Below are positions 53,388-64,000 of a DNA stretch of 64,000 nucleotides, piece by piece. A program made the position numbers and the translations under genes. Below the pieces are notes generated by a model that saw nothing but the letters and a program-made list of their open reading frames with translations, did not search any database and was not told the DNA's origin. The DNA comes from Steinernema hermaphroditum. Lineage: Eukaryota > Nematoda > Chromadorea > Rhabditida > Steinernematidae. Every line of letters begins with the position of its first letter. The stretch's first letter is position 1. The stretch spans positions 372,001 to 436,000 of the forward strand of contig CM059621.1 of the NCBI GenBank assembly GCA_030435675.1, given 5' to 3'.

Positions 53388-55967
53388 GACCTACGAAGAT
53401 ATGTAATTTTGAGATAAAGAAACACTTATGGTGATAAATGTTCTCTATTTTTAGAAATTAGGATTCCCTAAAATAGGCAAAAGTACAATATGCTGACGAC
53501 CAATAAGTCCACGTAAATGTCATTTTCATTTTTCGTGGCCAACGAGCGGAAGCGGCCTTTTTGTTATTGCACGGAATAACAGGAAATGGATGGAGGGAGC
53601 CGTAGATAAGGCATGTTTTGGGAGACGAGATGTCACTTGTTTGTGCTCCAGGTGGCTGGACATGGGAGGCACTTACCGCTCGACTTTTGTCCACTTTGCA
53701 TTCTAAGTCGTGTCTTCCTCATCAGTATTTCCGATGACTCTGCCATTCTCTACCGACGAAGCGCCCATCGTTCACAGAATTTACTTAGCTGTCAAGACTG
53801 TTAAATAGGTCTGAAGTATAAAGATCAAATGCGGTGTTTTTATTTTTTATTATTTATTTTGAAGCCCTGTCGCTCATCTTTTAGAACGCTTGACGTTGTC
53901 GCTTGATTGACTTGACTTTATTCACGACTCAAAAGCATTTCGTCTTGCATGACACCGAATAATAGACAAACAGAGGATGTCTCCTTGCTGCAGGCTTCAT
54001 CCTTGGCGTAGCGGTGATGTCGAGCCGGTCGTAGGCGCACTTCACGGAGCATCTGCGAATAGACAAGATGTTTCACCGCCATTTCCGAAGTTTTGTCGCT
54101 TGATTAGGACATCGATTTTGAAATTTTGTCGTGAAACATTGCCTGTTTTGGACTTGCGTAACAATAAAGAGCAGATAGTCGATTTTTGCCTCATTTCCCC
54201 AGCTTTTTCGATGCTTCTTGAAATAGTCAATTTATCGAAAATAACAGCTAGGAAGCTTTTGTCAGCTTAATTCAATCATCTTCTTTTCTCGTTTAGTACT
54301 CTCTTACATAATAACCGTTAATCGATCTCGAATCGTCATTCCACGGCATGTTGTCTGTTCCTTCATCAGAAATCCCGTCTCAGTCCATGAATACAAAAAG
54401 GGTTGAATAGTTATTCGTTATTCTCCATCGTTATTAGGGAGCTCTTATTCCTTGAGCTCCCTTCGTCTCCTTTCTATGCAGCTACATTTGGGGCTACATA
54501 CTGTACTACTGTAGCTTATTAGATGCTTCTTAGAATAGTGAGTTTGCCCAAAATAACCATGTGAGATGTCATTCTGTTCAGTTTTATGCAGTCCCATTCT
54601 GTTCTTATTCAATATACACTCTTACATGATAACCTGATCTTATTAATTGATCCGGGATCTTCATTCAATGGCCTCTTGTTCCTGCATCCGAAATCTCACC
54701 TTCGTCTATGAATTCGGAATGGTTTGAATGACCTCCTTCGTCGTTATTCTTAACAATAAGGAAAGTCGATTTCACCTCATTCCCCAATGCATTGAAGCAG
54801 TTCGATTGACTTTCAAAAAGCAGCAAAGTGCAAGGAATATATTTTGAATTTAAATGGATCATTTGTGTTTACTCAACCGAGCTGTGTCCTTTGTCGAAAC
54901 GCCGAAACGATTATCCGTTTTCCAGATGTTGTTTGGAAGGCAAACAGAGGAAATCGTTGCAAACAAGGTTTAAAACTTCCTACGGCATAAAAATAGAGCG
55001 GGAACTGGGTTTCTTAGATTCCGGCTGTGTGTTTTCCACTTTGGTCTATGCTCTGTGCAATGTCGCCATCTTCACCAGTCCGAGTTGTGTCCGCTGAATC
55101 AAAGTATGTTGAACTCCATCATTATTAATTAGTAGCAACAACGTGGGTCTCGAGGACGTTTTAAAAGCTTCCAGAAGCTATTATAGTTCCAGTCGGTCTA
55201 TAATATTCGCATCTACATCCATGTTAGGAGCGACACAAATTTTCAAGTTCAACTACGATTCCTTCCTAATAAAATAGATCAATTAAAGATCTACTCGACC
55301 GAGATCAATGTGCAAGATATACCTACTCGGTAGAGGACGGCCCAAAAACGGTGCACAGAAGTCTAGAAAGTCTTTTTTTCAAGAACATTTCGATAGCTCG
55401 GTCGGTCTTCGTTGTTTTTCACTTATTTTTCATTTTCCAACGATTTCATATACCCACAGATGGCTTTCAAGGCTTCTGGATAAGACGCCTTTTTGGGGAC
55501 ATCCTCTTCATGATCTTCGCATAAGGGCTTTTAGAGTGATCGGTAGAGTAGTGGCAAAAGATTTACTTAGACTTTAGTCCGCTAGTTCGAACATCATCTT
55601 TTGTAGACAATTTTTTCCGTAATTTCATGCTGTTCAACAACTCTGCGCGTAAATTGAAGACCTATTCGACTCGATAGTGGATGACCAAAAAAACGGTGCC
55701 TTACAGAGAAGTCTAGAAAGTCATTTTCGACGATATTTTGATAGAGATATCGGTATTGCAGGAAGTACCTAAAACCTATGGGCCATAGATGTGTCAGTCA
55801 GAAGGTCCGGGGTTCGGATCCGCCCACAACCAAACATTTTTTGCGTACTTTTTCCGTAATCTCGTGTTTTTCAACAACTCTGCGCGCATCACCGCTTCCC
55901 GAATTGGCCGCCGAGTTGTTCCCATTTTGAGACGGCGTTCCAATTTCGGCACATTTCTAGAGAACAA
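53388..55967. other. Gene-poor region with direct and B-box repeats
   Basis: The phrase AACGGTGC..(A)CAGAGAAGTCTAGAAAGTC and its surroundings occur at about 55290-55410 and again at 55655-55750. A half-copy of the B-box element (GTCAGTCAGAAGGTCCGGGG, then TTCGGATCCGCC) lies at 55793-55825. No gene was recognised before the DEG/ENaC start. Confidence 0.5.
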
Positions 55968-58900
55968 ATGCCGACCCCAAGAGGCGATCCGCCGCGGCTG
56001 ATTGTGGACCTAGATTCGCCGCCTCTCAGTCCGCGCACCGCCGGCGGCGACGTAAAGTTGGTCGCCGAGGGCAGCGGTGGCCACACCCCCTCAGAGTGCT
56101 GCTCCACGAGCAGCGGTGTCTCCAACGGTTCGTGCACCTCCGGCGACGGCTTCACCACCCCACCACCCCCCTTCGTGACCGTCGTCGGTTCGACGCCGTC
56201 GCCCCCGACCCTCCGACGAAAGGTCACCATTCGGAGGCCGTCCGACGCCTCAGCGGCCTTTGAGGCCCAGCAGCCCGCTCAGGTCTTCGCCACTGCCGAG
56301 AGCAAAAAGAACGCCTTTCTCGGACCGCCCGAGTCCAAAACGGCCAGCAGACGGTCGTCTATTCTTGAGTTAGTAATCGACGCTTCTAAGGATTTCGGGA
56401 AGACGATGAGGACGGCCGCCGATGGGGAGCTCCGGAACGAATTGCTCCGATTCGGAGGATCCACAACTGCTCACGGGATACCTATGGTGAGTGTCTTTTA
56501 TACCTTATTAATCTTCTCAATGGGCGGTGTACAAGTTCAGAAGTTACTGAGGATTAGATGTGTTGAGCTTGATCGCAAAACTCTAGGTGTTTGTAATTTG
56601 TGGACCTTGATATGAAGAACTACCAGAAATATAGGGCAGTCGTTTTCGGTCATCGATTTCGAAGCGAGACACGCCTACCTGTGACGTCAGATAATGGTCA
56701 ACCTCTCTTCATCTATTCACCTTTTTAGTCGTGATACCATATGTGGAAGGCAGAACAGTGGAGCTGCAAAAAAGACTGACAAAACTGCACTTTTAGTTAT
56801 GTTCATCTGGTTCGAAAACGGACCGAACCGATCAGTCAGACGGTTCGGGGTTCGGATCCACCTGCAGTCGAAACCTTTGTTGCGTTCTTCTTGCATTTTC
56901 TTCTTTAAAATCAGGCACTGAAAAATAAAAAAAAAAGCATATTGTGTCAAAAAACATGAAAAAAAAAATATTTGCCTATGGATGGATCCGAACCCCGGAC
57001 CTTCCGAGTGATACTCGTTTGTTTCGGTTTCGAACCGAGTGCACCCCTATTATTAGTGTCATTTACCTATATCCGGATAGTTCCTGATGATAACACGAGG
57101 ACCTCCACCCTCATATTAATCTTGTGATTGCCCTTCGGTGTCGAATTTCACAAAACAATTTCCATCTTTTCCTATTTTTGGGCCACAAACATTCCACTGA
57201 TCATCCTCCCATCTGCACTCTTCGGGATGGTCCCGCCGACGGCAATCAAATTAAGAGTGCTTGAAACGGAGAGGGTACTGCAGCGTTGTTATGACGAGTC
57301 CGGGCTAAACGTCATTTCCACTTGTGGACACCAATGAGCGGAAGTGGCTTTATTGTTGTTTATAAGGAAAACAGGAAATTTGGGGGCCCCCGCTGAATGA
57401 GTAGGGGAGAAAGGAGATTTGTGATGGGTCAAGGTCCAGATTATAATGGTGATAGAAGTAGCATCTCACTGGCAAGCTTCATTTCTAGATCCTCCGCTCA
57501 CATAACAGATTCGTGCAAATATTTTGGAGCATCCTCAGCGTTTGTTCACTATGTTTCTTCGCCTACAATTGCAAAGAAGTCGTCGAAAAGTTCAAGCGAA
57601 ACGACAAGATCGTCGGCGTCGAGGTGGGTTTCCATTTTTTAAAACAACGTGCGTTTTATTTGATTCTATCAGAGAAGATAACTCGATGTCCTGGAGAGTT
57701 TAAAGACAGGGTTCGAGTCATCACCAGCGAAAAATCGTTTTGTCTTGCTTGGAACGTTCGAAAAAGTGGCAAGGTGCACGCGAGGTTGTGGTTTCGTTTA
57801 AATAATGATAATTACTTTGCCGAACGAAATAGGTCTTGTGTAAAGTGGCAACATGAAGCAGTGTATTGAATGGGGCCAAGGGATAGGGATAGGGATAGGG
57901 ATAGGGATAGGGATAGGGATAGGGATAGGGATAGGGATAGGGATAGGGATAGGGATAGGGATAGGGATAGGGATAGGGATAGGGATAGGGATAGGGATAG
58001 GGATAGGGATAGGGATAGGGATAGGGATAGGGATAGGGATAGGGATAGGGATAGGGATAGGGATAGGGATAGGGATAGGGATAGGGATAGGGATAGGGAT
58101 AGGGATAGGGATAGGGATAGGGATAGGGATAGGGATAGGGATAGGGATAGGGATAGGGATAGGGATAGGGATAGGGATAGGGATAGGGATAGGGATAGGG
58201 ATAGGGATAGGGATAGGGATAGGGATAGGGATAGGGATAGGGATAGGGATAGGGATAGGGATAGGGATAGGGATAGGGATAGGGATAGGGATAGGGATAG
58301 GGATAGGGATAGGGATAGGGATAGGGACCAGTTCTCCTTAGTTGATATTCAGCCCTCGTTTGTTTTTCCGCAGGCAACAAGAAAAACAACTTAGCAAACG
58401 AGTCGTCTTTGCTCTGCAGATGGTCAACTCCTTTGCAATCGATACCCAGGGAGACAAAGATAATGACGTGTCCGAAAGACACAACAAAAACACAACAGAA
58501 AAGTGCAGTTTCACCAATCGAATTTTCAAACTTCGTCCCTAATTAGTTCCGTGTTTTTGTTTCGTCTACTGTTTTTGACCTCTCCTCTCCGGGCCCACCT
58601 AAAATAGATGGATTTTGCGCCCTTCTCCTGGGGCTGTGTCGCCGCATCGAAGAACACTTTCGTAAATTGAATATGTGCACTTGAACGGAGTTTTTGCGCG
58701 ATTCTACGAGGGTTAGCGCACTTCCATTGCATAGGGATGCGCGGCCGCATCAGACGGACACATTAATCGTGTTTGTCGGGGCGCATAATTGGTGTGGCCC
58801 GGCGACGGATTAGCTGGTGAGTCGATCCAATTAGGTTTGAAAATTGAGGCGCCAATTGGTCGATCAGTGGAAGGCAGAGGTTATTTTTGGACGGGCGAAC

Positions 58901-61900
58901 TTTCAAAAATAATGAAAGTTCAGGTCTTAATATTTGAAACTTGGACTACACGTTAACCGTTGAAAATCCAGCACGTATTTTGTTGAATTTCCAAGCAAAA
59001 TCGAAATGTTTTCCTCCAGGAGGATTCGAACCCGTGACCTTTCTCGCAGTATTTATCATGCAGAAGGCCACAGGTTCGGACCACATCGAAAGCCTGTTTT
59101 ATTTATACGTATAACACAACAGGACTAATATCACAAGATAAAAAAGTTTGCGTGCTGATAAGATGGGCCTGAGGTGGCCCGAACTTGTGACCTTCCGCAT
59201 TATAAATACTGCGAGAAGGGTCACGGGTTCGAATCCTCCTGGAGGAAAACATTTCGGTTCTTCTTTGAAATTCGTGCTGATCGATAAGATATCTCTCAAA
59301 CTTCCCAAAGTTTTTATTTATAAAAACTATAAGGGCACTTCTTACAATAAGTGGCCCTTAACTCGTGCCTTCTTCTTCCGATTTTTTGCTATAATTGCAC
59401 CTACTTTGCCTCCCATACCACAACTATCCCGAAACGAATTGACTTTTTCGAGTGAAGATCGCTTTGAATTCACAAATGCAGTGCAAAGAAATCGACCTTA
59501 ACCGTTCAATTGTGCATAATTTATGTGAAGCGGCTCCAATTGCAACAAAAAAGGTTCCATAGGCCATGACCATATGCAATCTGAATCCATTCAAGATTCA
59601 TGCACGCTCTAAATTATAGCTTCTCTGTTTGAGGGAATCGAGCAAAACGAACGCATCTCTAGGGAATGACAGGGATTGAATCCGTTCCATTTCAGCTTCA
59701 ATTCGAAAATGCACCTTTTCCTGCCATAACCATATGCAATCTGAATCCATTCAAGAGGCATCTAGCCAGAACAGTGCCAGAGATCAGTGAGACTGTAAGT
59801 GGCAAGTGTAAAAATTGACTGAAGACCAACAATATTTCCAGCTCGACGCCTTCCATCAAGCCGTCGCCTACAGTAAAGACTCCGCAAATCAATACAGCCG
59901 CTCTGCTAGATCGAAAAGAGACTCAAAAGCGACGCCAGGAGGATTCAGATATGTACAGTACGAACCGGTCTTTTCGGACTGCGACTGCACGAAAGACACC
60001 GAAAACGGGGAATGTGTACAGATGGACTCCGTTCCAAAGACGAACAGTTCCCTCTGTGTTTGTAACTTCGATCGACAAGACTCGGCCGCTTGGCCCTGCT
60101 TCAACGCTAGCTCCTGGACGGAGAATATATGCCCTGAGTGCAATGATATTGGTTACTGTAACCTGCCAGAAACGAATGGAACCCACAGCCTGCCCTGCCT
60201 ATGTCAAAAGGTTCGTTTGTTTTTGCCTTTTTGGCATAAACATGTTTCAACCGTCCCCTTTGGGATGTAGACCGTCCCCTAACGAATGAGCTGAGATTTC
60301 GTGTTTGGGGTTTCCGATCCCAGAATCGGGCGAGCGGGAGCCGGGCGAGTGATACATTGAATAGCTGTACTGATCCCTAAGCTTATGCAACACGCATAGG
60401 AAACGACATTCAACAGAATGGTGAAACGCATAAAATTCCAGCTCATTCCTGAGGGGACGGTCCAGACTTCAGGGGGACGGTCCAGGCCTCACGGGGACGG
60501 TCCTGATCTCAGGGGGGCGGTCACGATCCCCGAGAGAAGGGGGGCGATTGAGATCAAAAGGAACGGTTGAAACGGCTTTATACTCCCTTTTGTAGTATTA
60601 CATAGATTTTTTCTTTACTTTCCTCTCTAGATTGACTGATTTGACTTTGACTTCTTACGCTATATAGATTGACCCGCCCAAATTTTAGGACGTCAACTAC
60701 TGCCTTCTCCGCCCTGACCGCCTCAAACGCCTCTGGGAGATCCGCGGCAAGGAGATCCCCGACGAATCGTCGCCATTTCGACAGGACTTCCTCGAACAGC
60801 TCAAGAAACTGGGATACGAAAACATGACCGACGAAGTAGCGATCACGACGAAAACGAAAGAAAAGTACGTATTATCCATCAATCTCAGCATTAAAGACGC
60901 GAGTTTAGACTAGTGCTCACCATGGCCGGCTTGCCCGTCCATCGTAGAATAGCCCTTTCCTATGGAAAGTCCGAGTTCATCCGAATGTGTTCCTTCAACG
61001 GGAAACAGTGTGACATTATAGACGACTTCAAACTGCACGTAGACCCAGCTTTTGGAAATTGCTATATGTTTAATCATAATAAGCTCGCCCCTCTGGTCAG
61101 CCATAGAGCTGGACCTTCATACGGTAAGCTGATGACCATGTTACAGCAGCCATCTGTCACATTTTAGGACTCCGATTAATGGTCTACATCAACTCGTCCG
61201 ACTATCTACCTACCACTGAAGCCACTGGCGTCAGGATAGCTATTCACGACCAGAACGAAATCCCTTTTCCGGACACCTTTGGCTACAGCGCCCCAACAGG
61301 AGCCGTTTCTAGCTTTGGACTGTCCATGGTGTCCTTATCTTCTATTACATAGAGCTTACCAAAAATTTAGAAACGAGTGAATCGTCTGCCTAAACCGTAT
61401 GGTGACTGCGTTAGAACGGACGAACCTCTACCAGCCGACTACATCTATCAAAAGCACAAATACGAGCCGGAAGGCTGCTACAAGAGCTGCTACCAGAACA
61501 CGATCGTTAACAACTGTGGATGTTCGGATCCGAGATATCCAACGGCGAAGAACGAGACGAAACCCTGTGACAGTTTGGACGTGATATCGAGAACGTGCCT
61601 CATTGTCGAAGGAATCAAGTTCACAAGAAATCACACCTGCAAATGTAAACATCCCTGCCAGCAGGATGTCTATACGACGACCTACTCGGCAGCCAAGTGG
61701 CCTTCTGGATCTTTCCGCGTTGGTGACTGTACTATGGGAGTGGAGAAATGCATCGAACACTACAGGTGAGCAAATCCACCTTAAGATAGCTTAAAACATC
61801 TAACATCTGAGCCAAAATATCAGTTTTTCTAGTCGGTTATGTTTATCAATATCACCATTGTCACCGGATTTTGAATGTACTGTGAACTGAGAAATGACTA

Positions 61901-62950
61901 ACAACGAAACATTGAAAGTTTCCACCGCCGATTTGTCTGAAATTAGACACGCTAGGTTGGAACTTTGGCATACCTGAGCATATGTATTATTCCTACAAAA
62001 TATTAGCCTAAAGAAGGTGGAGGTTACATCTAAGGAATGAAGGAAAGAGTATTGTCAAGATTGTGACTACTGCCTATTCAAGCCTATTCAAAGGGCAGAT
62101 ACATGGGTGGGACCACACAAGGTGTCCAAAACAGACTGGACAGAAACTCTGAGAAATTCAAGTGGGCTTTTTCGTGAGCATAGGCCCACCTGATACACAG
62201 CCTATTGCCCCATCTTTCGAACGAAATGATCGAACTCCCACCCATAGAACATATTTAAAAACAGTATTAATCCAAGGAGACATTCGAGGCGTTGTTCGTG
62301 AACATAAACGTTCAGTGAAGTAGGGCGAAACTTTTGGAGTACGGCCCATGTTCAGACGCAGTGCTTAGTCTTGATTATCGTAACATTGCATCTTTAGTCA
62401 ACACGCCGCTATGCTCGAAATCTACTACGAACAGATGAGCTACGAAGTACTGACCGAATCGGAATCCTATCTGGTGAGCCAAACCCAAACTTCATCGCTT
62501 CATTCTTCACACTTTAGCTCGTAAATCTCGTCTCAGACATTGGGGGTCAGGCCGGACTTTGGATAGGTTTGCTGCCCCAGCCTGTAAATGTTTAAACTGC
62601 AGGATTTAGGTGCTAGTGTCCTGACAATCATCGAAATCGGTGTCCTCATCTTTCGTCTTTTAACCCTCTACTGTCGACGTCGCTGGCATGGAGGAGGGCC
62701 GTGTAGAACGGAAATGACCGAGACTCCTTCCACTGACGGCAGCACGCCTACAGTTCCGAAGATCTACTCGGAGGACGTCGACTACGAGAAGAAGAAACCG
62801 CCATCCATGGAAGACGAAGACGACGTGCGCTACGTGTCCACTCCCAGCTGCCAGTACATCATGCCCCCGCCGCCGCCGCCCACTGCGGTGCACGCCGACC
62901 CGGCGGCGTTGGACAACTACCTAAACGAGCAGAAGTCGAATGCTTGGTAG
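55968..62950 (+). CDS. DEG/ENaC family (degenerin-type) sodium channel subunit
   Basis: There are eleven exons: 55968-56486, 57489-57623, 59696-59794, 59842-60210, 60689-60864, 60909-61123, 61168-61328, 61371-61765, 62398-62473, 62518-62566, 62610-62950 (844 residues, all in phase). A long Ser/Pro-rich cytoplasmic N-terminus (about 1-160) leads to the gating HG motif TTAHGIPM (166-173). TM1 follows at about 180-201, then [11 protein letters not shown] (226-236) and a Cys-rich extracellular domain. The latter includes LPKPYGDC and GCYKSCYQN blocks. The pre-TM2 region is [11 protein letters not shown], with TM2 around the selectivity-filter GAS (732-734) and a polar tail with a proline run. It is most like nematode degenerins of the UNC-8/DEL type, which form mechanosensory or proton-modulated channels in neurons. 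The exon 7 donor (ATG|GTGTCC) is weak. Exon 11 uses the second of two nearby acceptors. Confidence 0.92.
56810..57050. repeat. Decayed B-box inverted repeat in DEG/ENaC intron 1
   Basis: The left arm CAGTCAGACGGTTCGGGGTT, then CGGATCCACC, faces the right arm GGATCCGAACCCCGGACCTT, then CCGAGTGATAC. The right end ...CGAGTGCACCCCTATTA resembles the TAGGGATGCAC terminus of the element at 32657. It is the same family, more diverged. Confidence 0.65.
57880..58327. repeat. Perfect GGGATA hexamer array, about 75 copies
   Basis: An uninterrupted run of GGGATA lies on the coding strand inside intron 2 of the DEG/ENaC gene, with no variant unit visible over about 448 bp. It opens all reading frames as dipeptide repeats (Gly-Ile, Arg-Asp, Tyr-Pro on the other strand), which are not proteins. 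G3 tracts separated by ATA have the spacing of G-quadruplex-forming telomere-like DNA, but this is not the nematode telomere repeat TTAGGC. The array length is probably variable and may be mis-assembled. Confidence 0.97.
58995..59250. repeat. Inverted pair of B-box hairpins in DEG/ENaC intron 2
   Basis: TCCAGGAGGATTCGAACCCG at about 59018 faces CGGGTTCGAATCCTCCTGGA at about 59223. Between them lie AAGGCCACAGGTTCGGACCA and its counterpart TGGCCCGAACTTGTGACCTT. The whole forms a palindrome of about 250 bp. Each arm carries one perfect GGTTCGAATCC B-box. No target duplication is clear. Confidence 0.7.
59563..59595 (+). pseudogene. Duplicated fragment of DEG/ENaC exon 3
   Basis: Thirty-three bases here match 59723-59755 in exon 3 with a single difference: GCCATGACCATATGCAATCT, continuing GAATCCATTCAAGA. 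They encode the TICNLNPFK core. The offset is exactly 160 bp. An acceptor-like CATAG precedes it, but the frame soon ends and no donor is present, so it is probably a relic and not an alternative exon. Confidence 0.7.
60450..60530. repeat. Short GGGGACGGTCC tandem repeat in DEG/ENaC intron 4
   Basis: Four units of about 20 bp of the form GGGGACGGTCC.G..CTCA lie in tandem. Complementary copies (ACCGTCCCCTTTGGGA and ACCGTCCCCTAACG) lie about 190 bp upstream at 60249-60285. The pre-mRNA could fold back between them. Confidence 0.75.
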
Positions 62951-63388
62951 TGCCAGGAATTGTTTTTGTTTGTTGAATTGGGTATGTACAAAGGTGATAT
63001 TACGATTCTGCTTCATGAAGTGCGCAATGTAAATAAATAAGGAATGCGTTCTTTGAGGAAACCTTTGCCTGTAGCTGGTACCAGAGATGGACGACCACAG
63101 TGATTGAAACGGTTACTGACAAACACGAATATCGGAGGCTAGATGAGGCTCGCCAGCGCGCATAGTGTAGAGAAATGGTTGATCAACAGTTTGGGGCCAA
63201 AAAGCTGCAGATTAGAAGCAATATGGTGCAACGCACTGACTTTTATCATCTGGTAGAACTCACTCGTTAAGTTAGCTTTGGTGTCGGGGCTGTCTAACGG
63301 TTAACCGAGACAGAACTTGACAATCTAGACCCGAGTTCGAGTGGACCACCATTGTCTTCACCATTTCCAGGGTACTGGGATGAGCTCA
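62951..63388. other. DEG/ENaC 3' region and intergenic sequence
   Basis: AATAAA signals occur at about 63031-63040. A tRNA-like stretch at about 63290-63350 (GGGCTGTCTAACGGTTAACC and GACCCGAGTTCGAGT) has A- and B-box resemblance but no complete cloverleaf. Confidence 0.5.
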
Positions 63389-63665
63389 CAAGGAGAGGTC
63401 GCAAACTGTCCCACGCCAATTCGGCTGTAATTTGGCCTGAAATTTAGTTTAAGATATAGTTCATAGTGGATTTTGTTCTCTGTAGCTGCAAGGTCCTACC
63501 ACGATGTCCCTGATGGCACAAAAGATATGGTGGTCTTATCAGTTTCTTGACCATTTCTTTCAGGTTTTGTGACGCCATTCAGCGATGAAACCTACACTCT
63601 GGTATGCCAAGCTCTATGCTAAATTTGAGCCGAATCGGCGTGGTACAGTTTGGGACCTCTCCTTG
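63389..63665. mobile_element. MITE with CAAGGA termini and TCA target duplication
   Basis: The 277-bp element starts CAAGGAGAGGTCGCAAACTG and ends with the complement ...CAGTTTGGGACCTCTCCTTG. The arms continue through CCCACGCC.ATTCGG. It is flanked by TCA on both sides (63386-63388 and 63666-63668). Arms are homologous to those of the 36247-36582 element. Confidence 0.82.
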
Positions 63666-63853
63666 TCAGTGTACTTCTGGGTGGGGAAGCTGTCGTAAGA
63701 TTTAATACAGTACTATATAAGAGTGGCAAAGGTAACACATGAGGACATGCCTGTCCACCGGTTAGGCCAGCTACACGGCTAACTTGCGCATAACATATAT
63801 CCTCATTCTTATTGCATTAGCTACGTGATTATGACTACCAGTTTTGAAACTAT

Positions 63854-64000
63854 TTATTGTTGAATAGTTTGAACAGGACTTAAAAGCTTCTTCTTCTTCT
63901 GCAACATCTTTTTCACAGCTTCACGGTAGGGAGTGACAAACCACAACGTAGCAACAAAGCTTGCCAAGATATCGCCAAAAGGTGCGTGATTTACAACTGA
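63854..64000 (-). CDS. 3' end of a chemoreceptor (partial, runs off the window)
   Basis: On the minus strand the last 48 codons of a Str-superfamily receptor are present: NHAPFGDILASFVATLWFVT, then PYREAVKKML and a Lys-rich tail ending QTIQQ. It matches the TM7 region of the receptors at 33.3-35.7 kb (HTPFGDVILTFATTLCFVTP). The frame is open to the edge, so the 5' part lies beyond position 64000. Confidence 0.88.
   Translation of the reverse strand, partial: SVVNHAPFGDILASFVATLWFVTPYREAVKKMLQKKKKLLSPVQTIQQ

Noticed and set aside
57721..58482. Long reading frames of 160-250 codons on both strands across the GGGATA array
   Set aside because: They are dipeptide translations of a hexamer repeat inside an intron and would be open in any repeat lacking stops.
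58338..58542. Exon after the acceptor-like TTTTTCCGCAG downstream of the hexamer array
   Set aside because: Does not encode DEG/ENaC sequence; exons 2 and 3 join in phase and reconstitute the conserved FPAITICN region directly.
63285..63352. Possible tRNA gene
   Set aside because: A- and B-box resemblance only; no anticodon stem or matching acceptor ends could be drawn.
1..64000. CRISPR arrays, bacterial operons, ribosome binding sites or integrated prophage
   Set aside because: The window is eukaryotic with spliced genes; no such structures are present.

Overview
This is eukaryotic DNA, almost certainly from a chromadorean nematode. The evidence is: small exons with many 40-60 bp introns; intronless seven-transmembrane chemoreceptors of the Str superfamily; a degenerin (DEG/ENaC) channel; a CPG4/DUF19-type secreted Cys-rich protein; cysteine synthase and NAD-dependent glycerol-3-phosphate dehydrogenase genes in worm-like form; and splice acceptors directly before start codons that look like trans-splice sites. 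I cannot assign a genus. About half of the acceptors I could place end in TAG rather than CAG, which differs from Caenorhabditis.

Layout. 1-7.9 kb: no confident gene, a GC-rich block at 2.3-3.4 kb and one possible first exon. 7.97-11.15 kb: cysteine synthase (+). 11.27-21.2 kb: a minus-strand, four-exon, probably GPI-anchored CPG4-like gene. Its 7.6-kb second intron encloses a chemoreceptor (-), a dead mariner-type transposon (-) and the five-exon gpdh gene (+). 22.2 kb: a 66-aa secreted peptide gene (-). 22.7-25.5 kb: inverted repeats, an Srh-type receptor with a broken copy behind it, and a small Cys-rich peptide gene. 26.4-27.2 kb: a second mariner fossil. 27.47-28.63 kb: an aspartic-protease homologue that has lost both catalytic motifs. 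30.2-31.4 kb: an F-box protein. 32.66-35.7 kb: a hAT-like MITE, then two tandem-duplicated chemoreceptors with duplicated promoters. 37.5-39.0 kb: a tandem array of two roughly 60-residue single-pass membrane microproteins and a third upstream copy disrupted by a GCCGG-rich insertion. 42-50 kb: two tRNA-Glu(CTC) and one tRNA-Arg(TCG) in gene-poor sequence. 52.9 kb: a 0.5-kb palindromic MITE. 55.97-62.95 kb: an 11-exon DEG/ENaC channel with about 75 perfect GGGATA copies in intron 2. The right edge holds the 3' end of another chemoreceptor.

Mobile and repeat DNA is abundant. At least three elements share CAAGG-type termini and 3-bp TNA target duplications. A second class carries tRNA-like B-box sequences in its inverted arms. 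There is no operon and no obvious pathway linking neighbours. The main biological themes are chemosensory receptor birth and death, a sensory-type sodium channel, and two housekeeping metabolic enzymes.
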